Positions 16,397 to 24,887 of a DNA stretch of 44,829 bases are shown here, piece by piece. Positions within the stretch are counted from its first letter, which is position 1, and every line of letters starts with the position of its first letter. The DNA is from JAUIET01 sp045105115 (lineage in GTDB: Bacteria; Pseudomonadota; Gammaproteobacteria; Pseudomonadales; JAUIET01): positions 1 through 44,829 of the forward strand of contig JBGCDE010000019.1 of NCBI GenBank assembly GCA_045105115.1, written 5' to 3'. The notes under the pieces are model-generated. The model made no database searches. It was given only the letters and a program-made list of their open reading frames with translations, and was not told where the DNA came from. Both the position numbers and the translations under genes were made by a program.

Positions 16397-17026
16397 TTAC
16401 TTATTCACTGTCATCATTAAAAAGCCAGTAAACGCTGCATTGCTGGGCGACAGGTTTTTATCCAGCGTTTTCTTCGCTTTGTTAATCATTGTTCTATAAC
16501 CGCGATAAAACTCCCAGGTGGGCGCTGGTTTGTAAACCAGGTCTTCAATGCCAAAGTGTCGAATAATATCTTTTGCCGTGGTTGGTTTTACAAACACTTC
16601 TTTGGTGGGCTTGTAGTAGGCCGGAATAATGGTGATCAAACTCCATTTCGCGAGCTTCTGGGTTTTCAAAATATCAACCATGGCTTCAAACCCCAGTTGT
16701 TGTTTGCCGTGTAGCATTTGCACCAATGCCTCAACCATGAATGCCTTATCGTTTTCGTTCAGGCTTTTCACAAAGTCTCTGAACTTGGGTTTTTCAAACA
16801 TCGATACCATGGATGAACGCGAAATCACTTTCACCATATTGTCGGCGGTGACGTGAATATTTGAACAGGCTTGTTCGCTAAAACTGTCATGCACAAGATC
16901 GACCATCTTGTCCATGCGATGACGTTTCGCTACTTTTTCCATTTCGGGATCGGCAAAGCCCTTGGGGTATTGCATTAGAAATTCGTGTTGCAGTTCTTTA
17001 AGCTCTTTTTCATTCAATTCCGCCAT
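16397..17026 (-). CDS. Conserved-looking protein of unknown function, 209 residues
   Basis: I do not recognise this family. The protein is soluble, rich in Lys and Met, and begins with a charged helix (ELNEKELKELQHEFLMQYPKG). It has no signal peptide, no clear membrane helix and no Cys-rich motif. A weakly hydrophobic stretch, AKWSLITIIPAYYKPTKEV, lies in the middle. An AGGAGA Shine-Dalgarno sequence precedes the ATG by eight bases, so it is surely translated. It stands 53 bp downstream of the aromatic-acid transporter on the same strand and likely shares its transcript, which suggests a role linked to the same substrate. It converges with the SDR, with only 8 bp between stop codons. Confidence 0.7.
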   Translation of the reverse strand: MAELNEKELKELQHEFLMQYPKGFADPEMEKVAKRHRMDKMVDLVHDSFSEQACSNIHVTADNMVKVISRSSMVSMFEKPKFRDFVKSLNENDKAFMVEALVQMLHGKQQLGFEAMVDILKTQKLAKWSLITIIPAYYKPTKEVFVKPTTAKDIIRHFGIEDLVYKPAPTWEFYRGYRTMINKAKKTLDKNLSPSNAAFTGFLMMTVNK

Positions 17027-17079
17027 ATCGAATTTCTCCTCTTAATGAGTTTATTTGTTGACGTCTCTGGGCGTCGGCG

Positions 17080-18396
17080 CTATTTAACGGCAAGTGTGTA
17101 CGCAAGAATTCCACCAACAATAAGCGGTGCGCCGAATGCCATAAAGCTGAATTCCATTGACGTACCACCAGCGATCATAACTCCGCCAACGTAAGGACCT
17201 ACCACTGCCCCGAATCGTCCTAGTCCAATAGCCCAACCGATGCCGGTGGCGCGTAACTCCGTTGGATAGAGCTTCGCGGCTACAGCGTACAAACCTGTAA
17301 ACCCAGCCGAGATGAAGAAGCCGATGAACGTTAAGTACAGCATTAAGTTTGACATGCCATCGGCCAAGGCAAACGCCAGCATACCGGCCGCCGCTAGCAT
17401 CAGAAAGCTACCGATTATTGCGGAAAGTGAATACCGCGCGGCCAATAATCCCAAAATGATGATGCCTATCACGCCGCCGCCATTAAATGCGACAGAAGCA
17501 TAGACGCCGGTAGATTCTGACAAGCCCGAGTTAACCACTAACTTCGGAATCCAGCTCAGCAGAAAGTACAAACTGATCAAACAAAAGAATGACGCAATCC
17601 ACAAACGAATGGTTTTACTGCCGCGGCCTTCCTTAAGTAGGCTGAATACATTCGCGCTGTCTATTTCACTGTCGGGCTTCTTCGCAGGTAGCTCATTCAG
17701 AGCCGGTTTTCCGAGTCGCGCTAGAATAGAGTTTACGCGCTGCAGCGCATTTTTTGGCTGGCGATGAAGTAAGAACTGCAATGAATCGGGTACAAAAAAG
17801 AATGCGGCAATCAGCATCGCCAAGGTAGCTAAACCGCCTGCGATGAAAACACTTTGCCAACCGTACACCGGAATGAGCGGAGCAACCAGGAAGCCGCCCA
17901 AGGTTGCGCCCAGTGGGTAACCCGCTGTAATAAAGACCACTGAGAAACTTCTAAAGCGACTGGGTGAGTATTCGGATGCGATTGCAGCAAGGCTTGCCAG
18001 CATACTGCCAACACCCAAGCCAGTGATTGCTCTAAGCACAACCAGCTGCGGTAAGTTTTGAGCGTAGGCGGTTAAGGCCATACTGGTGCCAATAAATGCG
18101 GTACAGCCAAGAATCATGGTGCGCCGGCCTACTCGGTCGGACAGCGGTGCTATAAACATGGCCCCTATCATCATGCCAGCGGTCGCAACGCTGAATACCA
18201 GTCCCAAACGTTCTGGTGACAAGCTGAGATCTTCACCAATGCTGTGCGCGGCGAAGGCCATTGCAGTAACATCAAAACCGTCGAGCATATTCAAGGTGAG
18301 CGCAATGAAAATAATCAGAATCTGCGCTGATCCGATACGGCCGTCATCTATAACTTCACCAACCAGTGAGTCGGTTTGTTCAACTGGTGTGCTCAT
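17080..18396 (-). CDS. MFS transporter, aromatic acid:H+ symporter (AAHS) type
   Basis: A 438-residue inner-membrane carrier with about 12 hydrophobic segments in two halves joined by a charged loop. LNMLDGFDVTAMAF in the first helix carries the D-G-F-D motif characteristic of the AAHS family (PcaK, BenK, MhpT). SDRVGRRTM is the loop 2-3 signature and LYPTELRATGIGWAIGLGR the corresponding second-half motif. It should import an aromatic carboxylate with protons. Its position between a MarR regulator and the LLM/TonB operon, in a region of indole-like catabolic genes, makes indole-3-acetate or a related acid a candidate; this is inference. Confidence 0.87.
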   Translation of the reverse strand: MSTPVEQTDSLVGEVIDDGRIGSAQILIIFIALTLNMLDGFDVTAMAFAAHSIGEDLSLSPERLGLVFSVATAGMMIGAMFIAPLSDRVGRRTMILGCTAFIGTSMALTAYAQNLPQLVVLRAITGLGVGSMLASLAAIASEYSPSRFRSFSVVFITAGYPLGATLGGFLVAPLIPVYGWQSVFIAGGLATLAMLIAAFFFVPDSLQFLLHRQPKNALQRVNSILARLGKPALNELPAKKPDSEIDSANVFSLLKEGRGSKTIRLWIASFFCLISLYFLLSWIPKLVVNSGLSESTGVYASVAFNGGGVIGIIILGLLAARYSLSAIIGSFLMLAAAGMLAFALADGMSNLMLYLTFIGFFISAGFTGLYAVAAKLYPTELRATGIGWAIGLGRFGAVVGPYVGGVMIAGGTSMEFSFMAFGAPLIVGGILAYTLAVK

Positions 18397-18506
18397 TGCA
18401 CGTTACCGTCAATAAATAGGGACTTGGATATTATTTTCATTAGTTGTTTCCAAAGCGGCTAAAGAGCATAGCGTTGTCTTATCTCCCTATGTCATATATC
18501 TCTATG

Positions 18507-19076
18507 TCATAGATCTCTGTGTGTTGCCGCTACGCAAGCCGCCTGATCGTAAATGCCCGATAACAAGCTGAGCACATTGGCTACCTGATCCATTCGCTCA
18601 TCACTGTCGGCGATGGCTTGGGTTAGTGGGATGAGCAGCTCCTTACGATAATTCGCATAAGTGTCGGTTGCCGCGTTGCCCCGATCAGTAGTTGTGTAAG
18701 TCGCTCCTTTTTTATTGCTTTGCGAGCCCACCTTGTTGATGAAGCCGCTCTTGGTCAACTTTCGAATGCTGTACTGCAAATTGGATATATCGTCTCTGTT
18801 CATCAAACGCCCGATTTCCGAAATACTCTTTGGGCGATCGTGCATTCGAATTATGTTCAGTACGGCAAAGTCCATTCCGCTGCAGGATTGCTCGCCACTG
18901 TCATGACAACATGCAGCCAGATCGTCCATCCACCTGGTGAATGCAGCAAAAATACGCATGATGGAAAATTCGATTTCTGTCAGTGCAATTTCGTGGTCAC
19001 TGGTGGAGAGATGCCAGTGCTTGTCCAGTCCAGAGGCAGGACTGGCCTCAGCTAATCCAGTATTTTTGGGTTGCAT
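18507..19076 (-). CDS. MarR-family winged-helix regulator
   Basis: A 189-residue DNA-binding protein. The winged-helix part is around residues 70-140: SGMDFAVLNIIRMHDRPKSI, SEIGRLMNRDDISNLQYSI as the recognition helix region, then the wing GSQSNKKGATYTTTDRG. Helices before and after would form the dimer interface. It is transcribed away from the LLM monooxygenase gene, and a perfect 16-bp palindrome (19104-19119) lies 28 bp upstream of its start, so it probably represses itself and the LLM-TonB operon. It differs clearly from the second MarR at 31216, yet the sites in front of both look alike. Confidence 0.82.
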   Translation of the reverse strand: MQPKNTGLAEASPASGLDKHWHLSTSDHEIALTEIEFSIMRIFAAFTRWMDDLAACCHDSGEQSCSGMDFAVLNIIRMHDRPKSISEIGRLMNRDDISNLQYSIRKLTKSGFINKVGSQSNKKGATYTTTDRGNAATDTYANYRKELLIPLTQAIADSDERMDQVANVLSLLSGIYDQAACVAATHRDL

Positions 19077-19103
19077 AATGATTCGGCCTTGCTTTAAGAT
19101 GTA

Positions 19104-19119
19104 ATTTTAAGCTTAAAAT
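19104..19119. promoter_or_regulatory. Palindromic operator ATTTTAAGCTTAAAAT
   Basis: A perfect 16-bp palindrome between the divergent marR (minus) and LLM monooxygenase (plus) genes. A possible -10 box, TAATAT, overlaps and follows it on the plus strand. The 12-bp centre TTTAAGCTTAAA is identical to the one at 31141-31152 and differs by one base from the centre of the palindrome at 15120-15153. Confidence 0.72.
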
Positions 19120-19207
19120 AATATTTAAATTGAGCGATGAAGCATCAATATTGTTTGTAAATCGTATCTCACTGCGGCACATGGTACTGCATTAAGGAGT
19201 TAAACGA

Positions 19208-20311
19208 ATGTCTGATTCAAACCGCATGTTCAACAACAATACCCTGAAACTGGGTATGTTCTCAGCCAACTGTTCCAGCGGTATGGCGGTCACCAAGGTG
19301 GAAGAACGCTGGCGCAATACCTGGGAAAACAACATTGACCTTGTTCAGCAATGCGATGAAGCTGGCATAGAATTCATGCTGCCGATCGCACGCTGGATAG
19401 GTTACGGCGGTGACACGGATTTTCACGGTGGTGTACTGGAACCGGTCACTTGGGCGGCGGGTTTGCTGGCTCACAGTAAGCATATTCAGGTGTTTGCTAC
19501 CATACATACTGCATTCAATCACCCAATTGTGACGGCTAAGCAACTGGCCACAATCGACCATCTTGGTGGTGGGCGGATTGGCCTTAATGTGGTGGCGGGC
19601 TGGAACAAGCCGGAGTACGACGCCTTTGGTGTTGATTTGCCGGCAGAGCACGCGGCTCGCTATGAGTTCGCTCAGGAATGGTATGAGTACGTCCAAAAAC
19701 TGTGGTCAGAAGAGAAAGCGTTTGATTGGAACGGTAAGTACTTTCAAGGCACAGGGGTTTATAGCAACCCGCGCCCGGTGCAGCAACACGTACCCATTCT
19801 CAATGCAGCGGCATCGGCGGAAGGTCGACAGTTTGCAATGCGTAACGCTGATTTCCTGTTCACACCTGTATTCGATTACGAACAAGGTACTGAGACAGTC
19901 AAGGAAATAAAGGAGTCGGCCGCTGCTGCCGGAAAAGATCTCGGCATACTTACATTCAGCACAATAGTTTGCCGTCCAACGCAAAAAGAAGCCGATGATT
20001 ATCTTGCCTATTACGCGGATGAAAACGCCGATTGGGACGCAGTTGATTATCTGATGAAGCTGCAAGGCATGCATGCCCAGTCGTTTACGCCTGAAGCACT
20101 GGCCAGTTTTCGCGATCGGTTTGCCGCAGGCCATGGTGGCCTGCCTATCGTGGGTACACCGGATAAAGTGGCTGATGAGCTAGAAAAGCTGAGTGCTACC
20201 GGTGTGTCTGGAACCACGATGGCGTTTGTTGATTACGCGAAAGAATTTCCCTATTTTCGACAAGAAGTACTGCCCAGGTTGGAAGCGAAAGGACTGCGTC
20301 AGCCCGTTTAA
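19208..20311 (+). CDS. LLM-class flavin-dependent monooxygenase (RutA-like)
   Basis: A 367-residue bacterial-luciferase-like enzyme that would use FMNH2 and oxygen. It resembles RutA-type monooxygenases: GYGGDTDFHGGVLEPVTWAAGL, HLGGGRIGLNVVAGWNKPEYDAFG, and GLPIVGTPDKVADELEKL near the end. RutA-type enzymes open the uracil ring, and relatives oxygenate or dehalogenate other rings, so the substrate here is open. AAGGAG stands seven bases before the ATG. It is the first gene of the plus-strand operon with the TonB receptor, 38 bp away. No flavin reductase gene is seen nearby, so FMNH2 must come from elsewhere. Confidence 0.85.
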   Translation: MSDSNRMFNNNTLKLGMFSANCSSGMAVTKVEERWRNTWENNIDLVQQCDEAGIEFMLPIARWIGYGGDTDFHGGVLEPVTWAAGLLAHSKHIQVFATIHTAFNHPIVTAKQLATIDHLGGGRIGLNVVAGWNKPEYDAFGVDLPAEHAARYEFAQEWYEYVQKLWSEEKAFDWNGKYFQGTGVYSNPRPVQQHVPILNAAASAEGRQFAMRNADFLFTPVFDYEQGTETVKEIKESAAAAGKDLGILTFSTIVCRPTQKEADDYLAYYADENADWDAVDYLMKLQGMHAQSFTPEALASFRDRFAAGHGGLPIVGTPDKVADELEKLSATGVSGTTMAFVDYAKEFPYFRQEVLPRLEAKGLRQPV

Positions 20312-20349
20312 AACGAACAACATAGAACAAAGTAACGAGGAATAAGAGA

Positions 20350-22758
20350 ATGAATAGTAAAATTGTTATAGCACTATTGGCTGCTGGTCTCACAAGTACT
20401 AGCGCTGCACAAAGTGTGTTAGAAGAGGTGGTGGTTACCGCGCAGAAGCGAGAGCAAAACCTTCAGGACGTACCTATTGCAATCACTGCCTTTACGGGCG
20501 CGCAAATGAGTGCATTGGGTGTTAAGCAGAGTATTGATATAGCCGCGTTCAGCCCTGGCGTACACATAAGCGGCAACCTCGCCGGTCAGAATACCCAGTT
20601 TTCCATTCGTGGTGTGACTCAGAACGACTTCAATGATGTTATTGAAGCGCCCAACGCTGTGTATCTGGATGAAGGTTATCTGGCCATCGCACAGGCGCAA
20701 ACCTTTGCGGTGTTTGATATTGACCGGGTAGAAATTCTGAAAGGACCGCAAGGCACATTGTTTGGTCGAAACGCCACCGGTGGCTTAGTGCATTATATTT
20801 CGAATAAGCCGAGTTTCGAAGAAGTCAGCGGTTATGTCGATCTGGGTATTGGTCGTTTTGACACAGACGCCGACGCGAATCGCTTTACTGTTGAAGGGGC
20901 AGTAGGTGGGCCGCTAAGCGATACCGTCGCTGGTCGAATAGCGTTCCGCTACAGCAAGCAAGATGGCTACCTGAAAAACCTGTATCCAGATTCTGCATTT
21001 CTTGGTTCTCCAGGCGATGGCGCCGGTGCTGATCTGGGTGACGATGACACCAAAGCAATACGCGGAAGTTTGGCGTTTCGTCCTAACGATCGCTTACAAA
21101 TCGACGTCTCGGTCAATTACGCAAAGTCAGATGTAGCGACTGGGCCTTACCAATCAAAGTCCACTATTGGCATTGTGGAGAATGGTGAGCTGATCAATGT
21201 GATCGATACACCAGCCGGTGAATCGAGACTGTCGATTGACACAGCCGGTGGTGATGGCGGTGGTGACGCGATCGATGGTGATGGATTACTTCCTGGTGGC
21301 GGCATTGGGCTGCCGGGTCGACTGGCACCAGGTGGCGACTTCTTTGGTTACATTGACGCCGATGGGGATGACTTCACATTCTCCAGTGACTTTGCGTTTG
21401 AAGACCAGGGCTTCACTGAAACCGCTGGCATCAATCTACGTGTTGAATACGAACTTGCCGGTGGCGCGACGTTTACTTCGGTAACAGACGTCAAAGATTA
21501 CGAGAAGCTGCTCTTTATTGATGTTGATTCAGCGCCGGCCAATCAATTGGCAAACTATGCGGGTGTCGACGCTACCAGTTTTACTCAGGAATTCAGAATT
21601 AATGGGGAAACTGAAAATTCGCGCTGGGTTGCTGGTTTCTTCTATTTGAATATCGACAATGAGTCTGACAATGGTCTTAAAGCGCCGGCCAATAGCATCG
21701 CCGGCAGCCCGCCGTTTGCACCGGTTGATATTGGTGTGGTGGCGGAACTTCAAACTGACTCGTACAGTTTGTTCGGTCAGTTTGATTACGATCTGACAGA
21801 TACTGTGTCGGCAACAGTGGGTGTACGGGTTATCCGGGAAGAGAAAGAGTTCGACATGGGCATAGGTATTTTCCCGTCGTTCGATAACTTCAGTGTTAAC
21901 CAGGGCGACTTTATTCCAAATGCCTTTGGCGCTGGGTCACCCTACTTTTTCAACACGGATACCTCAGACACATTGTGGGCAGGCAAGATTCAACTTGATT
22001 GGCGCCCCAGCGACGACGTGTTGTTGTATGCGGGAATTAATCGCGGTGTAAAAGCGGGTAGCTTTAATGCACCATTACTCGGTGCCTTCCTCGGCGCGGG
22101 CGGCGATGCTTCCATACCCTACGACGAAGAAATTCTGACCGCCTTCGAGGGCGGGTTCAAGATGTCGCTGGGCGATACAACGCGACTGAACGGCTCCCTG
22201 TTTTACTACGACTACGCTGACTATCAGGCCTTCTTGTTTGTTGGTGTGGGTGGTGTAGTGATTAACGCGGATGCAACAAACGTGGGCATGGAGCTCGAGT
22301 TACAAACGTCACCCATGGAAGGCCTGGATTTGCTCTTGAGCATGTCTTACTTCGACGCAGAGGTGGAAGATATTCTGCTTCGCAATGGGTCACCATTACC
22401 GGCTAGAGACGTTGATCCTACCTACGCGCCTGAACTGCAAGTCACGGGCCTAGCCCGATACGCATGGCAAGCGGCCGGCGGCACGTTTGCTATTCAGGGC
22501 GACGTCAGTTACTCAGATGAGTACTTTTACAACCTGCGAAATTTCGATGCTGATAAGTTCGATAGTTACGTCATGCTGAACACCCAGTTCAGTTGGAAAA
22601 ATGCCAATGAAAATATCACGGCAACGCTGTCTATTCGTAACTTAAGTGACGAGCGCGCAGGTATACAAGGCTTTGACCTAGCCACTTTGTGTGGCTGTAA
22701 TGAAGTGTCTTATCGTGCGCCAAGGTCTTACAACCTGGGTCTGCGATTTGACTTCTGA
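20350..22758 (+). CDS. TonB-dependent outer-membrane receptor
   Basis: An 802-residue outer-membrane protein. A Sec signal peptide ends near Ala20, followed by the TonB-box-like segment EEVVVTAQKR (residues 25-34). The plug domain has NLQDVPIAITAF, SIRGVTQNDF and ILKGPQGTLFGRNATGG. The beta-barrel ends in the terminal aromatic GLRFDF. A Gly/Asp-rich extracellular loop (about residues 290-335) is unusually repetitive. Receptors of this type, outside the iron group, import large or scarce organic substrates in marine bacteria. Its operon suggests the ligand is the compound degraded by the LLM, GMC and Fe-S proteins, or a cofactor such as cobalamin for the last of these. Confidence 0.93.
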   Translation: MNSKIVIALLAAGLTSTSAAQSVLEEVVVTAQKREQNLQDVPIAITAFTGAQMSALGVKQSIDIAAFSPGVHISGNLAGQNTQFSIRGVTQNDFNDVIEAPNAVYLDEGYLAIAQAQTFAVFDIDRVEILKGPQGTLFGRNATGGLVHYISNKPSFEEVSGYVDLGIGRFDTDADANRFTVEGAVGGPLSDTVAGRIAFRYSKQDGYLKNLYPDSAFLGSPGDGAGADLGDDDTKAIRGSLAFRPNDRLQIDVSVNYAKSDVATGPYQSKSTIGIVENGELINVIDTPAGESRLSIDTAGGDGGGDAIDGDGLLPGGGIGLPGRLAPGGDFFGYIDADGDDFTFSSDFAFEDQGFTETAGINLRVEYELAGGATFTSVTDVKDYEKLLFIDVDSAPANQLANYAGVDATSFTQEFRINGETENSRWVAGFFYLNIDNESDNGLKAPANSIAGSPPFAPVDIGVVAELQTDSYSLFGQFDYDLTDTVSATVGVRVIREEKEFDMGIGIFPSFDNFSVNQGDFIPNAFGAGSPYFFNTDTSDTLWAGKIQLDWRPSDDVLLYAGINRGVKAGSFNAPLLGAFLGAGGDASIPYDEEILTAFEGGFKMSLGDTTRLNGSLFYYDYADYQAFLFVGVGGVVINADATNVGMELELQTSPMEGLDLLLSMSYFDAEVEDILLRNGSPLPARDVDPTYAPELQVTGLARYAWQAAGGTFAIQGDVSYSDEYFYNLRNFDADKFDSYVMLNTQFSWKNANENITATLSIRNLSDERAGIQGFDLATLCGCNEVSYRAPRSYNLGLRFDF

Positions 22759-22766
22759 GAGCTGAA

Positions 22767-23318
22767 ATGCCTAACCGCAGAGAGTTTCTGCAGGCCTCTG
22801 GCCTAAGTCTGGCTTATGCAGTTGGAGCGCAAACGCTGTCGTTGTCGCCGGCGCAAGCTTACGCTAAGCAGCTTCCTTACAAGCGATTGTCGAAAGCTGA
22901 AGCGGCCACTCTCGAGCTATTGGCCGACAGCATCGTACCTGGCGCGCGCACGGCAGGTGTCGCGCACTACCTGGATGCGCAGCTGGCTGCAACCGCAGAA
23001 GATTGTCTGCTGATGATTAAGTATCTGGGTGTTCCCTCACCCTATGATTCTTTTTATCAAGCCGCACTGCAGGCAGCGGATCAGTTGTCGCAAAGCGAGT
23101 ACAAAAAGCCTTGGCCGGAATTGTCAGATACTCAACGTGAAGCGCTGACGGATCAAATTGCATCTGGCGCGGTTACCGACTGGCAAGGCCCACCTGCAGG
23201 TTTCTTTTTCTTTGTGCTACGCGCTGATGCAAGTGACGTTGTGTACGGTACTGAGAGAGGTCACGCTGCTATTGATTTTCCGCACATGGCTCATATCAAG
23301 CCTGTTCAGGAGTGGTAG
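22767..23318 (+). CDS. Tat-exported small subunit of a GMC dehydrogenase (gluconate 2-dehydrogenase subunit 3-like)
   Basis: A 183-residue protein with a twin-arginine signal (NRREFLQASGL, Arg4-Arg5, then a hydrophobic stretch ending near AQAYA). The mature part resembles gluconate 2-dehydrogenase subunit 3 (LSKAEAATLELLADSIVPGA; WQGPPAGFFFFVLRADASDVVYG). Such small subunits accompany FAD-containing GMC dehydrogenases and carry them through the Tat pore. It starts 8 bp after the TonB receptor and its TAG stop directly abuts the ATG of the GMC gene, so the two are translationally linked. Confidence 0.85.
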   Translation: MPNRREFLQASGLSLAYAVGAQTLSLSPAQAYAKQLPYKRLSKAEAATLELLADSIVPGARTAGVAHYLDAQLAATAEDCLLMIKYLGVPSPYDSFYQAALQAADQLSQSEYKKPWPELSDTQREALTDQIASGAVTDWQGPPAGFFFFVLRADASDVVYGTERGHAAIDFPHMAHIKPVQEW

Positions 23319-24887
23319 ATGGAATCAATGCAGGCGAATAAAAAGGTTGATGTACTAGTAGTAGGGTCGGGTGCTGCCGGCAGTGTTGTTGCTGCTGTTA
23401 ATGCCGAAGCAGGTAAAGAGGTTCTAATACTGGAAGCCGGACCAAAGCGGCAACTGACCGATCTTGCCAGTTCCCAGATACAGGCGCGCAAACTTAAGTG
23501 GAGCGGCGCTTTTGTTGAAGAGCAGGGCGACCTGAAAATTGGTCATAACTTTAATAGCGGCTATGGAACGGGCGGTGGGGCTTTGCACCATTTTGCTGTC
23601 TGGCCACGGCTGCACGAAAATGATTTCACGGTGAAGTCCGATTACGACAAAGGTTTGGATTGGCCGATTAGCTACAAAACCCTGCAGCCATTCTATGACC
23701 GAATTCAGGATGATGTGGGTGTTAGTGGTGACGCGAACGCTGAGAAATGGCGGCCACCAGGAAAGCCCTATCCTTTACCACCGCTGCCGGTATTCGCACA
23801 GGGCCGGGTGATTGCAAAAGGATTTGAGCACTTGGGCATGCAAACGGCACCCATTCCCATGGCGGTGAAGAGCCAGCCCTATAAAGGCCGTAGCGCCTGC
23901 TTGTACGATGGTTGGTGTGACGCGGGTTGCCCAATCGGGGCCTTGGCTAATCCTCTGGTAACCTATCTACCCAGGGCAATAAAAGCAGGTGCGGGTATTC
24001 AACATGATGCAACGGTTGCAAGAGTTCTGCACGATTCAAGTGGCAAGAAAGCGATTGGTGTTGAGTATCATGATAAGACTGGTGCTGCGCATACTGTGTT
24101 TGCCAATCAAGTGGTGCTTGGGGCATTTGCGGTACAGAATGCAAGAATTCTGTTGAATTCTGCGAGTGAAAAACATCCCAATGGTTTGGCCAACAGCAAT
24201 GACATGGTGGGTCGCTATTTAATGACCCACCCGGCACAAACGGTGTTTGGCCTAATGGCCGAAGAAACCCAGCCGCACTTAGGCCCAACAGGTGGGCAAC
24301 TGATTTGCCATGATCACTACGCCAATAAGCGAGAAACCAAAGATTCGTTCGGTTCCTATCAATGGCTGATTGCCAGCGCCGCCAAGCCGAATGATCTTCT
24401 GGGCATCGCTAACTCAAGACCAGACATATACGGCAAAGCGCTTGATCCGTTTATGCGCAAAGCAGCCAAGCATTTTGCCTTGATGAATTTGGTCGGCGAA
24501 GACCTCGCGCTTGCCGACAATAGAGTCGCTCTCAGTGCAAACAAAGATTCGAATGGAATGCCCTTAGCGGCAACTACTCATAATCTCACGCCCGAAACAT
24601 GGTCGATGTTGAAGCGTGGTGTTGAGCAGGGTAAAAAGGTGTTTGAAGCAGCCGGTGCTGAGGAAACATGGGCCGGTAATCCTTTCGGTATGCACATAAT
24701 GGGTGGCACCGTGATGGGGGTGAATGCCAAGAGTTCAGTGACCGACGATTTCGGACGTACTCATACTGTTGATAATCTCTATTTGGCTGGCCCCGGTGGT
24801 TTCCCAAGCAGTGGCGCGGTAAACCCTACGTTTACAATACATGCTTTGGCCTTAAGGACGGCCGAGCAGATGCTACGGGATGGCTAA
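23319..24887 (+). CDS. GMC-family FAD-dependent oxidoreductase (large subunit)
   Basis: A 522-residue flavoprotein. The FAD-binding GSGAAG motif is at residues 16-21, with ILEAG following. CLYDGWCDAGCPIGALANP has several cysteines in the region where membrane-linked sugar and alcohol dehydrogenases carry a Cys-rich segment. The C-terminal part has HIMGGTVMG and NPTFTIHALALRTAEQML with the catalytic His/Asn pair. It has no signal peptide of its own, so export probably depends on the Tat signal of the preceding small subunit. The usual cytochrome c third subunit is absent: no CXXCH protein is seen nearby. Substrate unknown; likely an alcohol or aldehyde formed in the periplasm. Confidence 0.87.
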   Translation: MESMQANKKVDVLVVGSGAAGSVVAAVNAEAGKEVLILEAGPKRQLTDLASSQIQARKLKWSGAFVEEQGDLKIGHNFNSGYGTGGGALHHFAVWPRLHENDFTVKSDYDKGLDWPISYKTLQPFYDRIQDDVGVSGDANAEKWRPPGKPYPLPPLPVFAQGRVIAKGFEHLGMQTAPIPMAVKSQPYKGRSACLYDGWCDAGCPIGALANPLVTYLPRAIKAGAGIQHDATVARVLHDSSGKKAIGVEYHDKTGAAHTVFANQVVLGAFAVQNARILLNSASEKHPNGLANSNDMVGRYLMTHPAQTVFGLMAEETQPHLGPTGGQLICHDHYANKRETKDSFGSYQWLIASAAKPNDLLGIANSRPDIYGKALDPFMRKAAKHFALMNLVGEDLALADNRVALSANKDSNGMPLAATTHNLTPETWSMLKRGVEQGKKVFEAAGAEETWAGNPFGMHIMGGTVMGVNAKSSVTDDFGRTHTVDNLYLAGPGGFPSSGAVNPTFTIHALALRTAEQMLRDG

